DNA of 64,000 nucleotides from an uncultured Dyadobacter sp. (GTDB lineage: Bacteria; Bacteroidota; Bacteroidia; Cytophagales; Spirosomataceae): positions 496,001 through 560,000 of the forward strand of contig NZ_CAMLSE010000001.1 in NCBI RefSeq assembly GCF_946482605.1, in the 5' to 3' direction. Below, piece after piece: positions 43,680 through 54,100 of this stretch. Position 1 is the stretch's first letter, and each line of letters begins with the position of its first letter. The position numbers were made by a program, and so were the translations under genes. The notes under the pieces are model-generated. The model was not told the DNA's origin. It made no database searches and worked only from the letters and a program-made list of their open reading frames with translations.

Positions 43680-44732
43680 ATGAACCGATCTGCTCTTCTT
43701 GCGTTACTCACCCGTTATGAAACTCATGCATGTACACCGGCGGAACGCCAGCTTGTTGAGCAGTGGTACGAACTACTGGGCGAACCCATCGAGATTCCAT
43801 TGTCCGAAGCGCAATGGCTTTTGATGGAACAAAAGTTGTGGCACCGGGTTCAGCCGCAAGTTCAGGAAATAGACCCGGAACCTGGGCCATTGCTGAGGCC
43901 ATTGTGGCGTAAAGTTGCGCTGATCTCCTCCGGAATAGCGGCTGTTATCGCTATTGTGATAGGTTTAAACTGGCATACGCACCTGCTGCCGGGCTGGTTC
44001 GGGCAGCAGTCACTGATCGGGAAGGTCGAACAGAGCGACTGGACGCAATATCTGAACGAGACGGGAAAGCCCAGGGAGGTGAGGCTGCCGGACGGGAGTG
44101 TGGTAGTGCTGTCGCCACGTGCGCAGCTGGCGGTGCACAAAGCTTTCAACCAGAAAAACAGGGACGTCAGACTGCTGGGAGAGGCTGGCTTTGATGTCCA
44201 TCGTGATCCCGCCAGGCCCTTCTTCGTCTATTCGGGTGATATCATTACAAAAGTGTTGGGCACGACATTTCAGGTCCGGGCGGGTGATCCCGGGCAACCG
44301 ATTCAGGTAACAGTTCAAAGCGGGAAGGTTACCGTATACCGGCAGGAAGCCAAAGACCTTACGAACGTCAGTCCAAACCGCGGCGTCATCCTGACGCCCA
44401 ACCAAAAAGCCACCTATTTTCCTGATAGCAAGCAATTTGTTACCAGCATTACGGAAGATCCGCAGCCGATTATCAGCGCTGCGGAGGAAAAAATGCCCGT
44501 TCCTTCCCTCGTATTCGAGGATGAGCCCATCGGGGAAGTGATCCATCAGCTGGAAGTCATTTACGGGATGGAGATTGAACTGGAACAAGAGTCGCTGAGC
44601 CAATGCCCATTTACCGGAAATCTCACGCATCAGGCGCTTTACACCAAACTGGAACTGCTTTGCGGGACGATCAACGGGAGCTACGAAATGCGTGGGACCA
44701 AAATCCTGGTCACCGGAAAAGGCTGTCAATAA
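43680..44732 (+). CDS. FecR-family anti-sigma factor
   Basis: The 350-residue protein has an N-terminal cytoplasmic sigma-binding region (1-75), one membrane helix (about 78-97, VALISSGIAAVIAIVIGLNW), the periplasmic FecR domain (about 120-220; EVRLPDGSVVVLSPRAQLAV; TKVLGTTFQVRAG) and a C-terminal DUF4974/STN-like domain (about 275-348; LVFEDEPIGEVIHQLEVIYG). It should pass the signal from the STN domain of the downstream SusC to the sigma factor at 42868. A 224-base AT-rich spacer separates it from the sigma gene, so it may have its own promoter. Confidence 0.94.
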   Translation: MNRSALLALLTRYETHACTPAERQLVEQWYELLGEPIEIPLSEAQWLLMEQKLWHRVQPQVQEIDPEPGPLLRPLWRKVALISSGIAAVIAIVIGLNWHTHLLPGWFGQQSLIGKVEQSDWTQYLNETGKPREVRLPDGSVVVLSPRAQLAVHKAFNQKNRDVRLLGEAGFDVHRDPARPFFVYSGDIITKVLGTTFQVRAGDPGQPIQVTVQSGKVTVYRQEAKDLTNVSPNRGVILTPNQKATYFPDSKQFVTSITEDPQPIISAAEEKMPVPSLVFEDEPIGEVIHQLEVIYGMEIELEQESLSQCPFTGNLTHQALYTKLELLCGTINGSYEMRGTKILVTGKGCQ

Positions 44733-44790
44733 TCACGCAACTATAACCCATTTACTATGTGACGATCTTTATCTGACCTCCGGAAATGAA

Positions 44791-44816
44791 ATCGGTACCG
44801 TTGCACCGGTACCGAT
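44791..44816. promoter_or_regulatory. Inverted repeat between fecR and susC
   Basis: ATCGGTACCG (44791-44800) and CGGTACCGAT (44807-44816) pair perfectly around TTGCAC, 99 bases before the susC start. It has no T tract, so it may be an operator or a partial terminator separating the regulatory genes from susCD. A hairpin stands in the same position in the second locus (59355). Confidence 0.45.
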
Positions 44817-44914
44817 CTCTCCGCCCTTCCTGTATCTCGCAGAACATCCATTTCAGGGTGTAAAAGGGCTGTTATTGCTAAATCCTAAACAAAACTTAAC
44901 AAACATTCAAAAGT

Positions 44915-47900
44915 ATGAAAGACCATCTACATTGTCAAACCTGGCTTTGGGTAGTTATGAAACACTCCGTCTACCAATTTATCCTGGCGGCTTTTGTTAT
45001 CAGTGCCATTCAGGCAGGGCCTACCCATGCACAGAATCTGCTGGAACGGATCGTCACGATTCACCTCGACCAGACCAACGTAGGCACGTTTTTGAATGCC
45101 CTTGAAAAATCGACGGGCGTTGACTTCGTATATAGTTCCAAGGCAATCGGCGTACAGCGAAAACTGTCCGTTCATCACATCAATCAAAAGCTGGCGTTTG
45201 TGCTTGAATCCACATTGAAACCTATGAACATTGGTTTCCGGCTGGTGGATGGCTCCATTCTTCTACACCGGTCTATGGGAGAGCCCCAGGAGCCGGCTGG
45301 TGAGCCGGGCAGTTTTCTGGGTGCAAACCCGGCCTTGGATCCCCAGGATCGCACCATTACCGGATCTGTAACGGATGAAAAAGGCGAGGGACTGCCGGGC
45401 GTGAGCGTCGTAATCAAAGGGACGCAACGCGGAACCGTCACCGGGGCAGGCGGCGCATACAGCATTAGTATAGCCTCGGATACGGACATTCTGGTGTTTT
45501 CATTCGTGGGGTATCTCTCGCAGGAAGCTACGATCGGAAACAGAAAAAAGGTGGATCTCTCGCTGGTAACCGACACCAAGGCGCTCGAAGAAGTGATGGT
45601 GGTAGGATATGGTACGCAGAAAAAGTCGGATCTCACGGGTTCGGTAAGCTCGGTGAAAGGGTCTGATCTGACCCGATTGCCTACCCAACGCGTCGATCAG
45701 GCATTGCAGGGGCGGGCCGCCGGCGTAATGGTCCAGAATACGGATGGCGCTCCCGGAGGTAATGCGACCATTCGCGTCAGGGGAGGAAACTCCATTACCG
45801 GCGGCAACAATGCGCTGGTGGTGGTGGACGGCATACAGGGTGTGAACATTACCACCATCAACCCAAACGACATTGAATCCCTGGAAGTGCTGAAGGACGC
45901 GTCGGCGACTGCTATCTATGGCGCCAGGGGAGCGAACGGTGTAATATTGATCACAACCAAAAGAGGTGCATCCGGCAAAGCGGTTTTCAACTACGGGTTC
46001 AGCATGGGCGTGCAGACGCTGAACCATAAACTGGATTTGATGAATGCGGGTGACTACGCCCGGAAGTCCAACGACTGGGCAGCGACGCAGAACGGAACCG
46101 CCAGCGCACCCATCACGCCCGTGATCCCTTTTTCGACGGAACAAATTGCAAAACTGGATGAGAATGGCGGTACCGACTGGCAGGACGAGATATACCGCAG
46201 CGGCAAACTACAGAATCATCAGCTGTCCGTAAGCGGGGGCAGTGAATCAGCCCGTTTTTTTGTTTCGGCGGGTTATATGAACCAGCAGGGAATCGTGGTG
46301 AATACGAAATATACCCGCTACAATCTGAGAAGTAACCTGGATCTGAAAGTGACTGGCTGGATGAATGCAGGGATCAATCTCAATGTGATCAAGGACAAGG
46401 GAAACGTGCCGCCGGTGGGAGAGGGGACGCGTTTCGGCGACATCCTCGGGCAGGTGATCAATACGGTCGCCAGATTTGACCCGATCACGCCGGTGTACGA
46501 TGCCAATGGTAATTACAACAACAAGGCGTTGAAAGGCGGGCCTGACGGCTCCAAGATCTACGCCGACAATGATGTGTGGAACCCCGTTGCCACCGCTTTG
46601 GAAACGAAGTCTGAAAAAAATAACATCACCAACGAGATCAGCACCTTTCTTGATTTTAAGCTTTTGAAAGGACTGTCGTTGCGGGTTACGGGCGCTGCCA
46701 GCATCAATTCCAACGATGACCAGCATTATTACAGCACCAAAACGCAGCCCGGCCGCGGCGTGAGCGGACTGGGCGACCTCTCCGAAAGCAAGTATCAGTA
46801 TTACCAGAACTCCAACATTCTGACGTACAGTAATGTTTTTAACAAAAAGCACGCACTGACCGTCACCGGGGTGGCGGAGCAGCAATTGATACAGTCGAAA
46901 AGCTCTTTTATTTCCGCCCAGGGATTTTTCAGTGATGACACGGGCATCAACGACCTGGGTGGTGCTTCGCAGATCAACGAAAGGTACAATGCACAGGCAA
47001 AGCAGGTGCTGAACTCCTTTCTCGGCCGGGTGAATTATGTATTTGATGAAAAATACATGATCACAGCCAGTTACCGCGCCGATGGTTCGTCTGTTTTCGG
47101 GGCTAACAATAAATGGGGATATTTCCCTTCTGCGGCAGCCGCCTGGCGGGTTTCCCAGGAGCGTTTCCTTGAAAACGTAAAGGTGATCTCCAATCTGAAG
47201 CTGCGTGCAAGTTGGGGTAAAACGGGTAATCAGGCTATCCAGCCATACCAAACGCTGGCGACAGTCGCCTCCGGTTTCAATTATCCTTACGAAGGAAACA
47301 GTTCCCCCAATGTAGGCTTTGCTCTGGGCCGGGCTGCAAACCCTAACCTGAAATGGGAGACCACCGAACAGACCAACGTAGGTATGGATCTCGGCCTCTT
47401 CGGTGAACGGCTGGTTGCCACGGTGGATCTTTATAAAAAAACAACCACAGACCTGCTGCTGAACAAACAGGTGGAAGCCTATACGGGTTTTACCACCATT
47501 CTGTCCAATGTAGGCTCGATACAGAACAAAGGGCTGGAAATTTCTGTCGGCGGTAAGCCGCTCGCAACAGGTGCGCTGAAATGGAACACTGCTGCAAATA
47601 TCTCTTTCAACAGGAGCAAGGTTTTAGCGCTGCTCGATAATGCACCATTGGCTATTCGTACCAACACAGGCGGTGGCTACCAGATTTACGGCAGCGGCTT
47701 TTCTTTGAAGTACCTGCAGGTGGGCCAGCCGGTCGACCAGATGCGCGGTTATATGAACCTTGGCACATGGAGCGAAGCCGAACGTGCGGAGGCGAAGAAA
47801 ATGGGGCAGGCGCCGGGCGAGCCCAAATGGAAGGATGTCAATGGCGATGGTAAGATCACGCGGGCGGGCGATGGGCTGGAAGTGATCGGGAATGCTTCTC

Positions 47901-48436
47901 CCAGGTTTATCTATGGCTGGAATAACAGCGTCAGCTACAAGGACTTTGACCTAACTTTCCTGATCCAGGGCAGCTACGGCAACGATATTTTCAATGCCGT
48001 TCGCATTAAAACCGAGAACCCCTCCAATGGGTTGAGCGCCAATCTCAAAAACCGGTGGACTGCCGAAAATCAAAATACCGATGTGCCCGTGTTTTTGAGC
48101 TCCCGTGAGAGAAATCTGCTGGATCTGGGCAGCAATCAAACGTCGGGCATTGGTGTGGATCAGCGTTCCAGCCGGTGGATCGAGAATGGCTCCTACCTGC
48201 GCATGAAGAATGTAACGCTTACCTATACCGTGCCCACGGCGATCGTCGGCAGGATAGGCGTGAGCAGACTCGCGGTTTACGCTACCGCGATCAACTTTTT
48301 TACCATTACCAAATATACAGGCTATGACCCCGAGGTGAGTTCGTTCAATGCCGGCGGCGCCGGTGGACTGGGCATTGACCTCAGCAATTATCCCACAGCC
48401 AAGTCATTCATGTTTGGAATTAATCTGACATTTTAA
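44915..48436 (+). CDS. SusC/RagA-type TonB-dependent outer-membrane transporter with STN domain
   Basis: In the 1173-residue protein a signal peptide (about 15-40, ending THAQN) is followed by an STN domain (RIVTIHLDQTNVGTFLNALE, near 45-110), a carboxypeptidase-like domain (TITGSVTDEKGEGLPGVSVV, near 145-225), the plug (EEVMVVGYGTQKKSDLTGSV; ATAIYGARGANGVILITTKR) and the 22-strand barrel ending FMFGINLTF. The STN domain indicates that it signals to FecR as well as importing a substrate. It forms a complex with the SusD lipoprotein encoded 12 bases downstream. Confidence 0.96.
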   Translation: MKDHLHCQTWLWVVMKHSVYQFILAAFVISAIQAGPTHAQNLLERIVTIHLDQTNVGTFLNALEKSTGVDFVYSSKAIGVQRKLSVHHINQKLAFVLESTLKPMNIGFRLVDGSILLHRSMGEPQEPAGEPGSFLGANPALDPQDRTITGSVTDEKGEGLPGVSVVIKGTQRGTVTGAGGAYSISIASDTDILVFSFVGYLSQEATIGNRKKVDLSLVTDTKALEEVMVVGYGTQKKSDLTGSVSSVKGSDLTRLPTQRVDQALQGRAAGVMVQNTDGAPGGNATIRVRGGNSITGGNNALVVVDGIQGVNITTINPNDIESLEVLKDASATAIYGARGANGVILITTKRGASGKAVFNYGFSMGVQTLNHKLDLMNAGDYARKSNDWAATQNGTASAPITPVIPFSTEQIAKLDENGGTDWQDEIYRSGKLQNHQLSVSGGSESARFFVSAGYMNQQGIVVNTKYTRYNLRSNLDLKVTGWMNAGINLNVIKDKGNVPPVGEGTRFGDILGQVINTVARFDPITPVYDANGNYNNKALKGGPDGSKIYADNDVWNPVATALETKSEKNNITNEISTFLDFKLLKGLSLRVTGAASINSNDDQHYYSTKTQPGRGVSGLGDLSESKYQYYQNSNILTYSNVFNKKHALTVTGVAEQQLIQSKSSFISAQGFFSDDTGINDLGGASQINERYNAQAKQVLNSFLGRVNYVFDEKYMITASYRADGSSVFGANNKWGYFPSAAAAWRVSQERFLENVKVISNLKLRASWGKTGNQAIQPYQTLATVASGFNYPYEGNSSPNVGFALGRAANPNLKWETTEQTNVGMDLGLFGERLVATVDLYKKTTTDLLLNKQVEAYTGFTTILSNVGSIQNKGLEISVGGKPLATGALKWNTAANISFNRSKVLALLDNAPLAIRTNTGGGYQIYGSGFSLKYLQVGQPVDQMRGYMNLGTWSEAERAEAKKMGQAPGEPKWKDVNGDGKITRAGDGLEVIGNASPRFIYGWNNSVSYKDFDLTFLIQGSYGNDIFNAVRIKTENPSNGLSANLKNRWTAENQNTDVPVFLSSRERNLLDLGSNQTSGIGVDQRSSRWIENGSYLRMKNVTLTYTVPTAIVGRIGVSRLAVYATAINFFTITKYTGYDPEVSSFNAGGAGGLGIDLSNYPTAKSFMFGINLTF

Positions 48437-48448
48437 GAGCGCATCACA

Positions 48449-49900
48449 ATGAAAAAGAACATATTATACCCGGGCAGAAATGTCGTAGCGTTGCTTTTGA
48501 TGCTTGTCACTTTTTCCTGTCAGAGCCTGGAAGAGGTCCCCGAGGGCATTTCCACTCCTCAGAATTTTTATACCACTGTCAGCCAGTGCGAGGCCGCCTA
48601 TACCGGCTCCATGAACGCCCTTTTTGTGACCTGGGGCGGCTATCAGAACATACCCGCTTTTCCTGACGGACAGTTTGAAGGTACCAGTCTGGATTTTGGA
48701 GCTACCGCATTCAATGACCTGTGGAACTGGCATTACAAGTCCATTGCCAACATCAATGCAGTGCTCAAAGCGGTTAAAGGCGGGAGCCTGGCCGGTAACC
48801 CGCAGGATGTTGTCGACAATGTGATTGCACAGGGAAGATTTCTGAGAGCCTTCAATTACTTTACGCTGGTGCGTTTGTATGGCAAAATTCCCTACATCAC
48901 AGAGGAAACGCCTGACCCGGTGTTGACGCCGCTTACGCCCGAATCCCGCCTCGAAGTTGCCAAAGTATACGATCTGCTGGAAGCCGACCTGGTATTTGCA
49001 GCAGATCACCTCGGCGATTACGATGCCGGAACGCCGGGCAAACCGAATAAATGGATCGCAAAAGGCTACCTGGCCAAGGTATATCTGACCCGGGCCACAG
49101 CCCCGCTCAACCAGACGGACTATTATGCAAAAGCGCGTGACGTCGCCGACGATGTCATTACCAAAGGTCCGTACAAACTGTTGCCCAGCTTACAGGATGT
49201 CTTCAAAACGGCAAACAACCGTAACATCGAGATCCTGTTTGCTTTTCACACCACATCCCAAACGCCCTATATGCCGGGCAATGCCTGGGCGCCTTCCGAA
49301 ATGGACGGTTGGAGCGGCGGGCCCGTCAAGATCTATTGGGCTTCGAACATTTATCCCGAGCAACCGCGTAAGCACAGCTATCTCCTGCTTGACTTCACTT
49401 CGGACATTTACGACCCGGCCGCGCCCATGATCAACTGGTCGAAGTCTGCCGACGGCGTTCCTTACATTGGCAAATACAATATGCCCAACCTTACTTACGA
49501 TCAGCAGGTGAGCGGCGGTGATGCGGGCATTGAAATGAAACTGCTGCGCTTCGCCGACATACTGCTCATCTATGCGGAAGCGGCCAATATGGCTGCCGGT
49601 GCTCCCACCCAGCTTGCGGTAGATCGCTTAAATCTCATCATCGATCGTGCCAATGCGGGTACGGGCAAGGAACCGCGGGCTACGCTGGCGATGACCAAGG
49701 CGGCATTCGACCAAAAGGTGATTGACGAGAGAAGTTACGAGCTGTGTTTTGAAAATGACCGTTACTTCGATGTGTTGAGAAAGCGGATTTTGGAGCAGGT
49801 CAATTTACCCGATAATGCGCAGGGTTACCAGGAAACTGATTACCTCCTGCCCATCCCGGCGCTCGATGCCAAAGCGATCGGGCAGAATCCGGGATATTGA
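48449..49900 (+). CDS. RagB/SusD-type surface lipoprotein
   Basis: The 483-residue protein has a lipoprotein signal (MKKNILYPGRNVVALLLMLV, then TFSC with Cys24) and the helical TPR-like SusD fold, with the N-terminal domain (QCEAAYTGSMNALF), FLRAFNYFTLVRLYGKIPYI, and the C-terminal RSYELCFENDRYFDVLRKRI and YLLPIPALDAKAIGQNPGY. It captures the ligand at the cell surface and hands it to the SusC partner upstream. It is somewhat shorter than many SusD proteins (about 500-600). Confidence 0.95.
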   Translation: MKKNILYPGRNVVALLLMLVTFSCQSLEEVPEGISTPQNFYTTVSQCEAAYTGSMNALFVTWGGYQNIPAFPDGQFEGTSLDFGATAFNDLWNWHYKSIANINAVLKAVKGGSLAGNPQDVVDNVIAQGRFLRAFNYFTLVRLYGKIPYITEETPDPVLTPLTPESRLEVAKVYDLLEADLVFAADHLGDYDAGTPGKPNKWIAKGYLAKVYLTRATAPLNQTDYYAKARDVADDVITKGPYKLLPSLQDVFKTANNRNIEILFAFHTTSQTPYMPGNAWAPSEMDGWSGGPVKIYWASNIYPEQPRKHSYLLLDFTSDIYDPAAPMINWSKSADGVPYIGKYNMPNLTYDQQVSGGDAGIEMKLLRFADILLIYAEAANMAAGAPTQLAVDRLNLIIDRANAGTGKEPRATLAMTKAAFDQKVIDERSYELCFENDRYFDVLRKRILEQVNLPDNAQGYQETDYLLPIPALDAKAIGQNPGY

Positions 49901-50007
49901 AAACATCGGTTTCATAGCAAATGGCCGTCGTTGGCAAAGGCCGCCATTTGCTTCCCTCTGCACACAACTACATTCGGATCCATATCAACCCTGGGATAAA
50001 CATTAGT

Positions 50008-51090
50008 ATGCACAAATTTGTCGGGTACACGTTGCTTTTTATGATATGTGCGGGTTATTGTCCTGCGCAAAGGCCGGATTCACTGCTGCTGAAAAACTAC
50101 CGTCCGCATTCTATCTACAAAATACCCGTCACCCGAATTGCCAAAGCCAGATATCCGGTGATCGACATGCATGCCCACCAGGGTAATGTAAAGACGGCTG
50201 CCGAATTGAAAGAATGGGTAAACCGGATGGATCGTTTCGGTGTCCAAAAAACGATCATCCTGACGATGCTGACCGGCACAGCTTTTGATTCGGTATACCA
50301 GGCATATGCGCCCTATGGCGACCGGTTTGAGATATGGTGTGGGTTTGATTACACTGGGTACAACGAACCGGGATGGAGTGAAAAGGCCGTGAAAGAGCTG
50401 GAACGCTGTGTCCGTACAGGTGCCAAAGGTGTGGGAGAGCTGGGCGACAAAGGCTTGGGCGAAGTTTTTTCCGAGCCGGTACCCGCTTACGGCATGCACA
50501 TCGATGATCCGCGCATGAAGCCATTATTTCAGAAATGTGCCGAATTGAAGCTGCCCGTCAATGTCCATGTCGCCGAACCCATGTGGATGTATCAACCGAT
50601 GGACTCTACCAACGACGGGTATATGAATGCTTACGATTGGAAGGTCGACCAAAGCAAGCCGGGCTTTCTGGGCCATGCCGGGTTAATCCAAACCCTTGAA
50701 AATGTGGTGCGTGATAATCCGGGAACCACGTTTATTGCCTGTCATCTGGCCAACTGCGAATACGATCTCACCATTCTGGGGCGGCTTTTGTCGCGGTACA
50801 AAAATCTCTACGCCGATTTTGCAGCCAGGTATGCGGAAGTAGCACCCATACCGAGGTACATGTTCGAGTTTTTCGAGAAATACCAGGACAAGCTTGTGTA
50901 CGGCACGGATATGCAGGCGAGCGATGAGATGTATGAGACGACATTCCGGATACTGGAAACCCGGGATGAACACTTTTATGCGATCGATCTGACCGGCTAT
51001 CACTGGCCGCTGCACGGCTTCGGGCTGAGTGACACGGTTCTGAAGAAGATATATACCACCAATGCTTCCAGGATATTGAAGCGGAAATAG
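50008..51090 (+). CDS. Secreted amidohydrolase (amidohydrolase 2 type)
   Basis: The start at 50008 gives 360 residues with a signal peptide (MHKFVGYTLLFMICAGYCPA). The TIM-barrel metal site is visible: HAH in YPVIDMHAHQGN near 53-60, VNVHVAEPMWMY near 190, FIACHLANCEYDLTIL near 245 and VYGTDMQASDEMYE near 295. Members of this group hydrolyse or decarboxylate cyclic or amide substrates. It lies directly downstream of susD and upstream of the Asp-box gene, so it probably processes material handled by this SusCD pair. Confidence 0.9.
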   Translation: MHKFVGYTLLFMICAGYCPAQRPDSLLLKNYRPHSIYKIPVTRIAKARYPVIDMHAHQGNVKTAAELKEWVNRMDRFGVQKTIILTMLTGTAFDSVYQAYAPYGDRFEIWCGFDYTGYNEPGWSEKAVKELERCVRTGAKGVGELGDKGLGEVFSEPVPAYGMHIDDPRMKPLFQKCAELKLPVNVHVAEPMWMYQPMDSTNDGYMNAYDWKVDQSKPGFLGHAGLIQTLENVVRDNPGTTFIACHLANCEYDLTILGRLLSRYKNLYADFAARYAEVAPIPRYMFEFFEKYQDKLVYGTDMQASDEMYETTFRILETRDEHFYAIDLTGYHWPLHGFGLSDTVLKKIYTTNASRILKRK

Positions 51091-51119
51091 CTGCTCACCA
51101 TTCAAATTCAACAGGTTTT

Positions 51120-54100
51120 ATGTATTTCAAAGAGGTGTCGAAGGCCATCGTCTGTCTGGTCTTTCTTGTAGTTGTTTTCGCATTTCGGTCGGGATTTCAT
51201 CAAAGTTCTGTAAAAGAAGATTCAAAGCCGCAGTGGGAGAAGATCGGGCCGGGGGGCGGGGGAGCGACTTTTATTCCTACATTCTCCTATCACCGCACTT
51301 CCCACTTTTTGCTTAAATGCGATATGACGGGGTCGTACCTCACCAAAGACGGAGGCAAATCCTATGACCAGATCAATTTTCCAAACGGAGCGAATAGTTT
51401 TGCCTACGATCCCGCCGATTCCAACACCATTTACATTGGTTCCAACACATTAAACAGGAGCCGGGACGGAGGTAAAACCTGGGAGCAGCTGTTTCCTGCC
51501 AGGGCGGAAATGCGCGGCGCGTCCTACTCCGGCGATCATGCCAACTATGAGATCCAGACTGTTGCGGGCTCTCTTTACGAGGTCGCAGACGGCCGCATCG
51601 GGGCCATTCGTGTGGACCCGGTCCGTTCAGCCTCGTTGTATTTCAGTATGGGGTCGTTTCTGTTCTATTCTTTGGATGGCGGCAAAAACTGGCAGAAAAA
51701 GGATGTCGGAAAGCGCATTGACTACCTGTACGGCAATGCCGCTGCATTCCAAAATGAGCTGTTGGTTTTTACCGCCGGGGCGGCTTTTGTTTTTAATAAA
51801 AACACAAAAAAAATCACTCCCAAAGTCTTTCCCAAAGCGATGAGCCCCGCGTTTTCTTTCACTGCCGGAACCGACGCGAAGGGCGGAAAGGAAATATACT
51901 ATGCATTGCATCATGATCCCCAACAGGAGGTCCGGGAAGAATTCGGGCACAGTGAAGTGTGGATCTCCGAGGACCGGGGGAATACCTGGAAGAAAAGTGA
52001 AAATGCATTTATAACCAATTCGAAAAACGGCAAAAAGCCCAGCTATTCCATGATTTCGTGTGCGGAATTCGATGCCCGGCAGGTATATCTGGTCACGAAT
52101 CGGTACGAGGAGCAGAAAGGCGACGGGTTTGTCCATTGGTATGGTGCATTGAAAACCGGGGATGCGGGTAAAAACTGGGACTGGGTATGGAAAGGAGGGG
52201 GAGGTTCCGGCCAATACGGCGTGAAAGATGGAATGAACGTCGGTAATCTGAAAGACGCCTGGGCCGCCAAAGCATTCGGGGGCGAGTACATCAGGCTGAT
52301 GGATGTGGGCGTTTCTCCGCGGGATGGCAACGTCGCGATCGTTACCGATTGGTACAGGACGATGAAGACCACGGATGGAGGGAAGTCATGGAGTGAAATT
52401 TACAGTGAAGCACAAGCCGACGGCTCCTATAAAAGCAGGGGACTCGACGTGACCACAAGCTACGGTGTACATTTCGACCCGTTCGACAGCAGCTACATCG
52501 CGATCAGTTATACGGACATCGGCTTTCATCATAGTTTCAATGGAGGTAAAAGCTGGGTAAGGTCTGCGGATGGAGTTCCCGCTGAATGGGTCAATACTTG
52601 CTACTGGGTCGAATTTGACCCGAAAGTAAAAGGGAAAGTTTGGTCGGTGTGGTCGGGTATGCACGACTACCCGCGGGGCAAAATGACCCGTAACCCTGCC
52701 TGGAAACAGAATGCGAAAGGGGGCATATGCGTTTCCACAGACGGCGGTAAAACCTGGCGGCCCAGCACGGATGGCATGGGGATGGATTCGCCTGCAACCA
52801 GCATTGTCCTCGACCCGGATTCCCCTCCCGGAAAGCGTACATTGTATGCCAGCGTATTTTCAAAAGGTGTTTTCAAATCGATAGACGATGGTAAAACCTG
52901 GCAGCTGAAAAACAAAGGGATAGGCGAAAACACATGCGCATTTGAGCTGACACGCACGGGTAACGGGACACTTTTCCTGACCGTGAGCGCAACGCCCGCG
53001 CACAAAAACGGCAAAAAGGGGAGGGAGTTCCATTCGGGGGCAGTTTACAGATCGACGGATGGAGCAGAAAACTGGACCCAACTTCACGTTACGGACGGGC
53101 TGCTTTTTCCAAACGGAATCGCATGCGACCCGCAGAACCCAGACCGCCTCTACCTGGCCGGCTGGGCGGACATTGACCTGAGCGACCTCATCGGCGGAGA
53201 TATGGCGCGATCGACAGGAAGTAATGAAAAACTTGAAATCCCGGGTGGTGTCTTCCTTTCGGAGGATGGCGGAGCGACGTGGAGCAGCATTTTTGACAAA
53301 AAACAATATGTGTACGACGTGACAGCCGATCCCTACCACCCGGGACGGCTCTATTGCAATACATTCAACAGCGCCGCCTACCGGAGTGATGATTACGGGA
53401 AAACCTGGAACCAGATCAAAGGCTACGATTTTCATTGGGGACAGCGTATCACCATTGATCGCAACGACCCGGAGCAGATCTATATCAACACTTTCGGGTC
53501 CAGCGTATGGCATGGGGTTCCTTTGACAGGTCCGGCAAAAAGCCAAAATCCGAACGGAAGAAATGACCAGTGGGGATTTGCCGGCTTCGGCGGGGGCGGA
53601 GCGATGTTTTATCCGGCGATCAGTCCGCATAACCCTGGCCGTGCCCTGGTAGCCTGTGATATGACGGGCTCCTTCGCCACGCACGACGGAGGGGAATCGT
53701 GGCGAATGTTTAATCTGAAAGGGCCCGTAAATTACTTCGTGTTTGACCCGGTTGATTCCAATACCGTCTATGCGAACTCCATTGGGCTGTACAAAAGTAC
53801 CGACCGGGGCAACACCTGGTCGCTTTTCTATCCGGCTCCGTCCGACGTGAGCGGAATTGTTTCCCAGGGTGACCATGCCAATGAAAAGGTCGTGACCAAA
53901 GACGGGACCGAGCGGAAAGTGCTTGCTTTTGCGGTAGATCCGGCCGACCCGAAAAAACTGTATGCCGCCATTTCGACGGACGGTCACAATGCTTTTTACA
54001 CATCCGGGGACGGCGGGCGCTATTGGCGGAAGGAGCGTGAGCTGGCAGAAAAAACCAAGAATATTTACATTAAGCCCGATTCACCGGAAAACGACAGGAC

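Noticed and set aside
52860..53987. Minus-strand frame of 375 residues inside the Asp-box gene
   Set aside because: The plus-strand frame has regular Asp-box repeats throughout this stretch; the antisense translation shows no family features.
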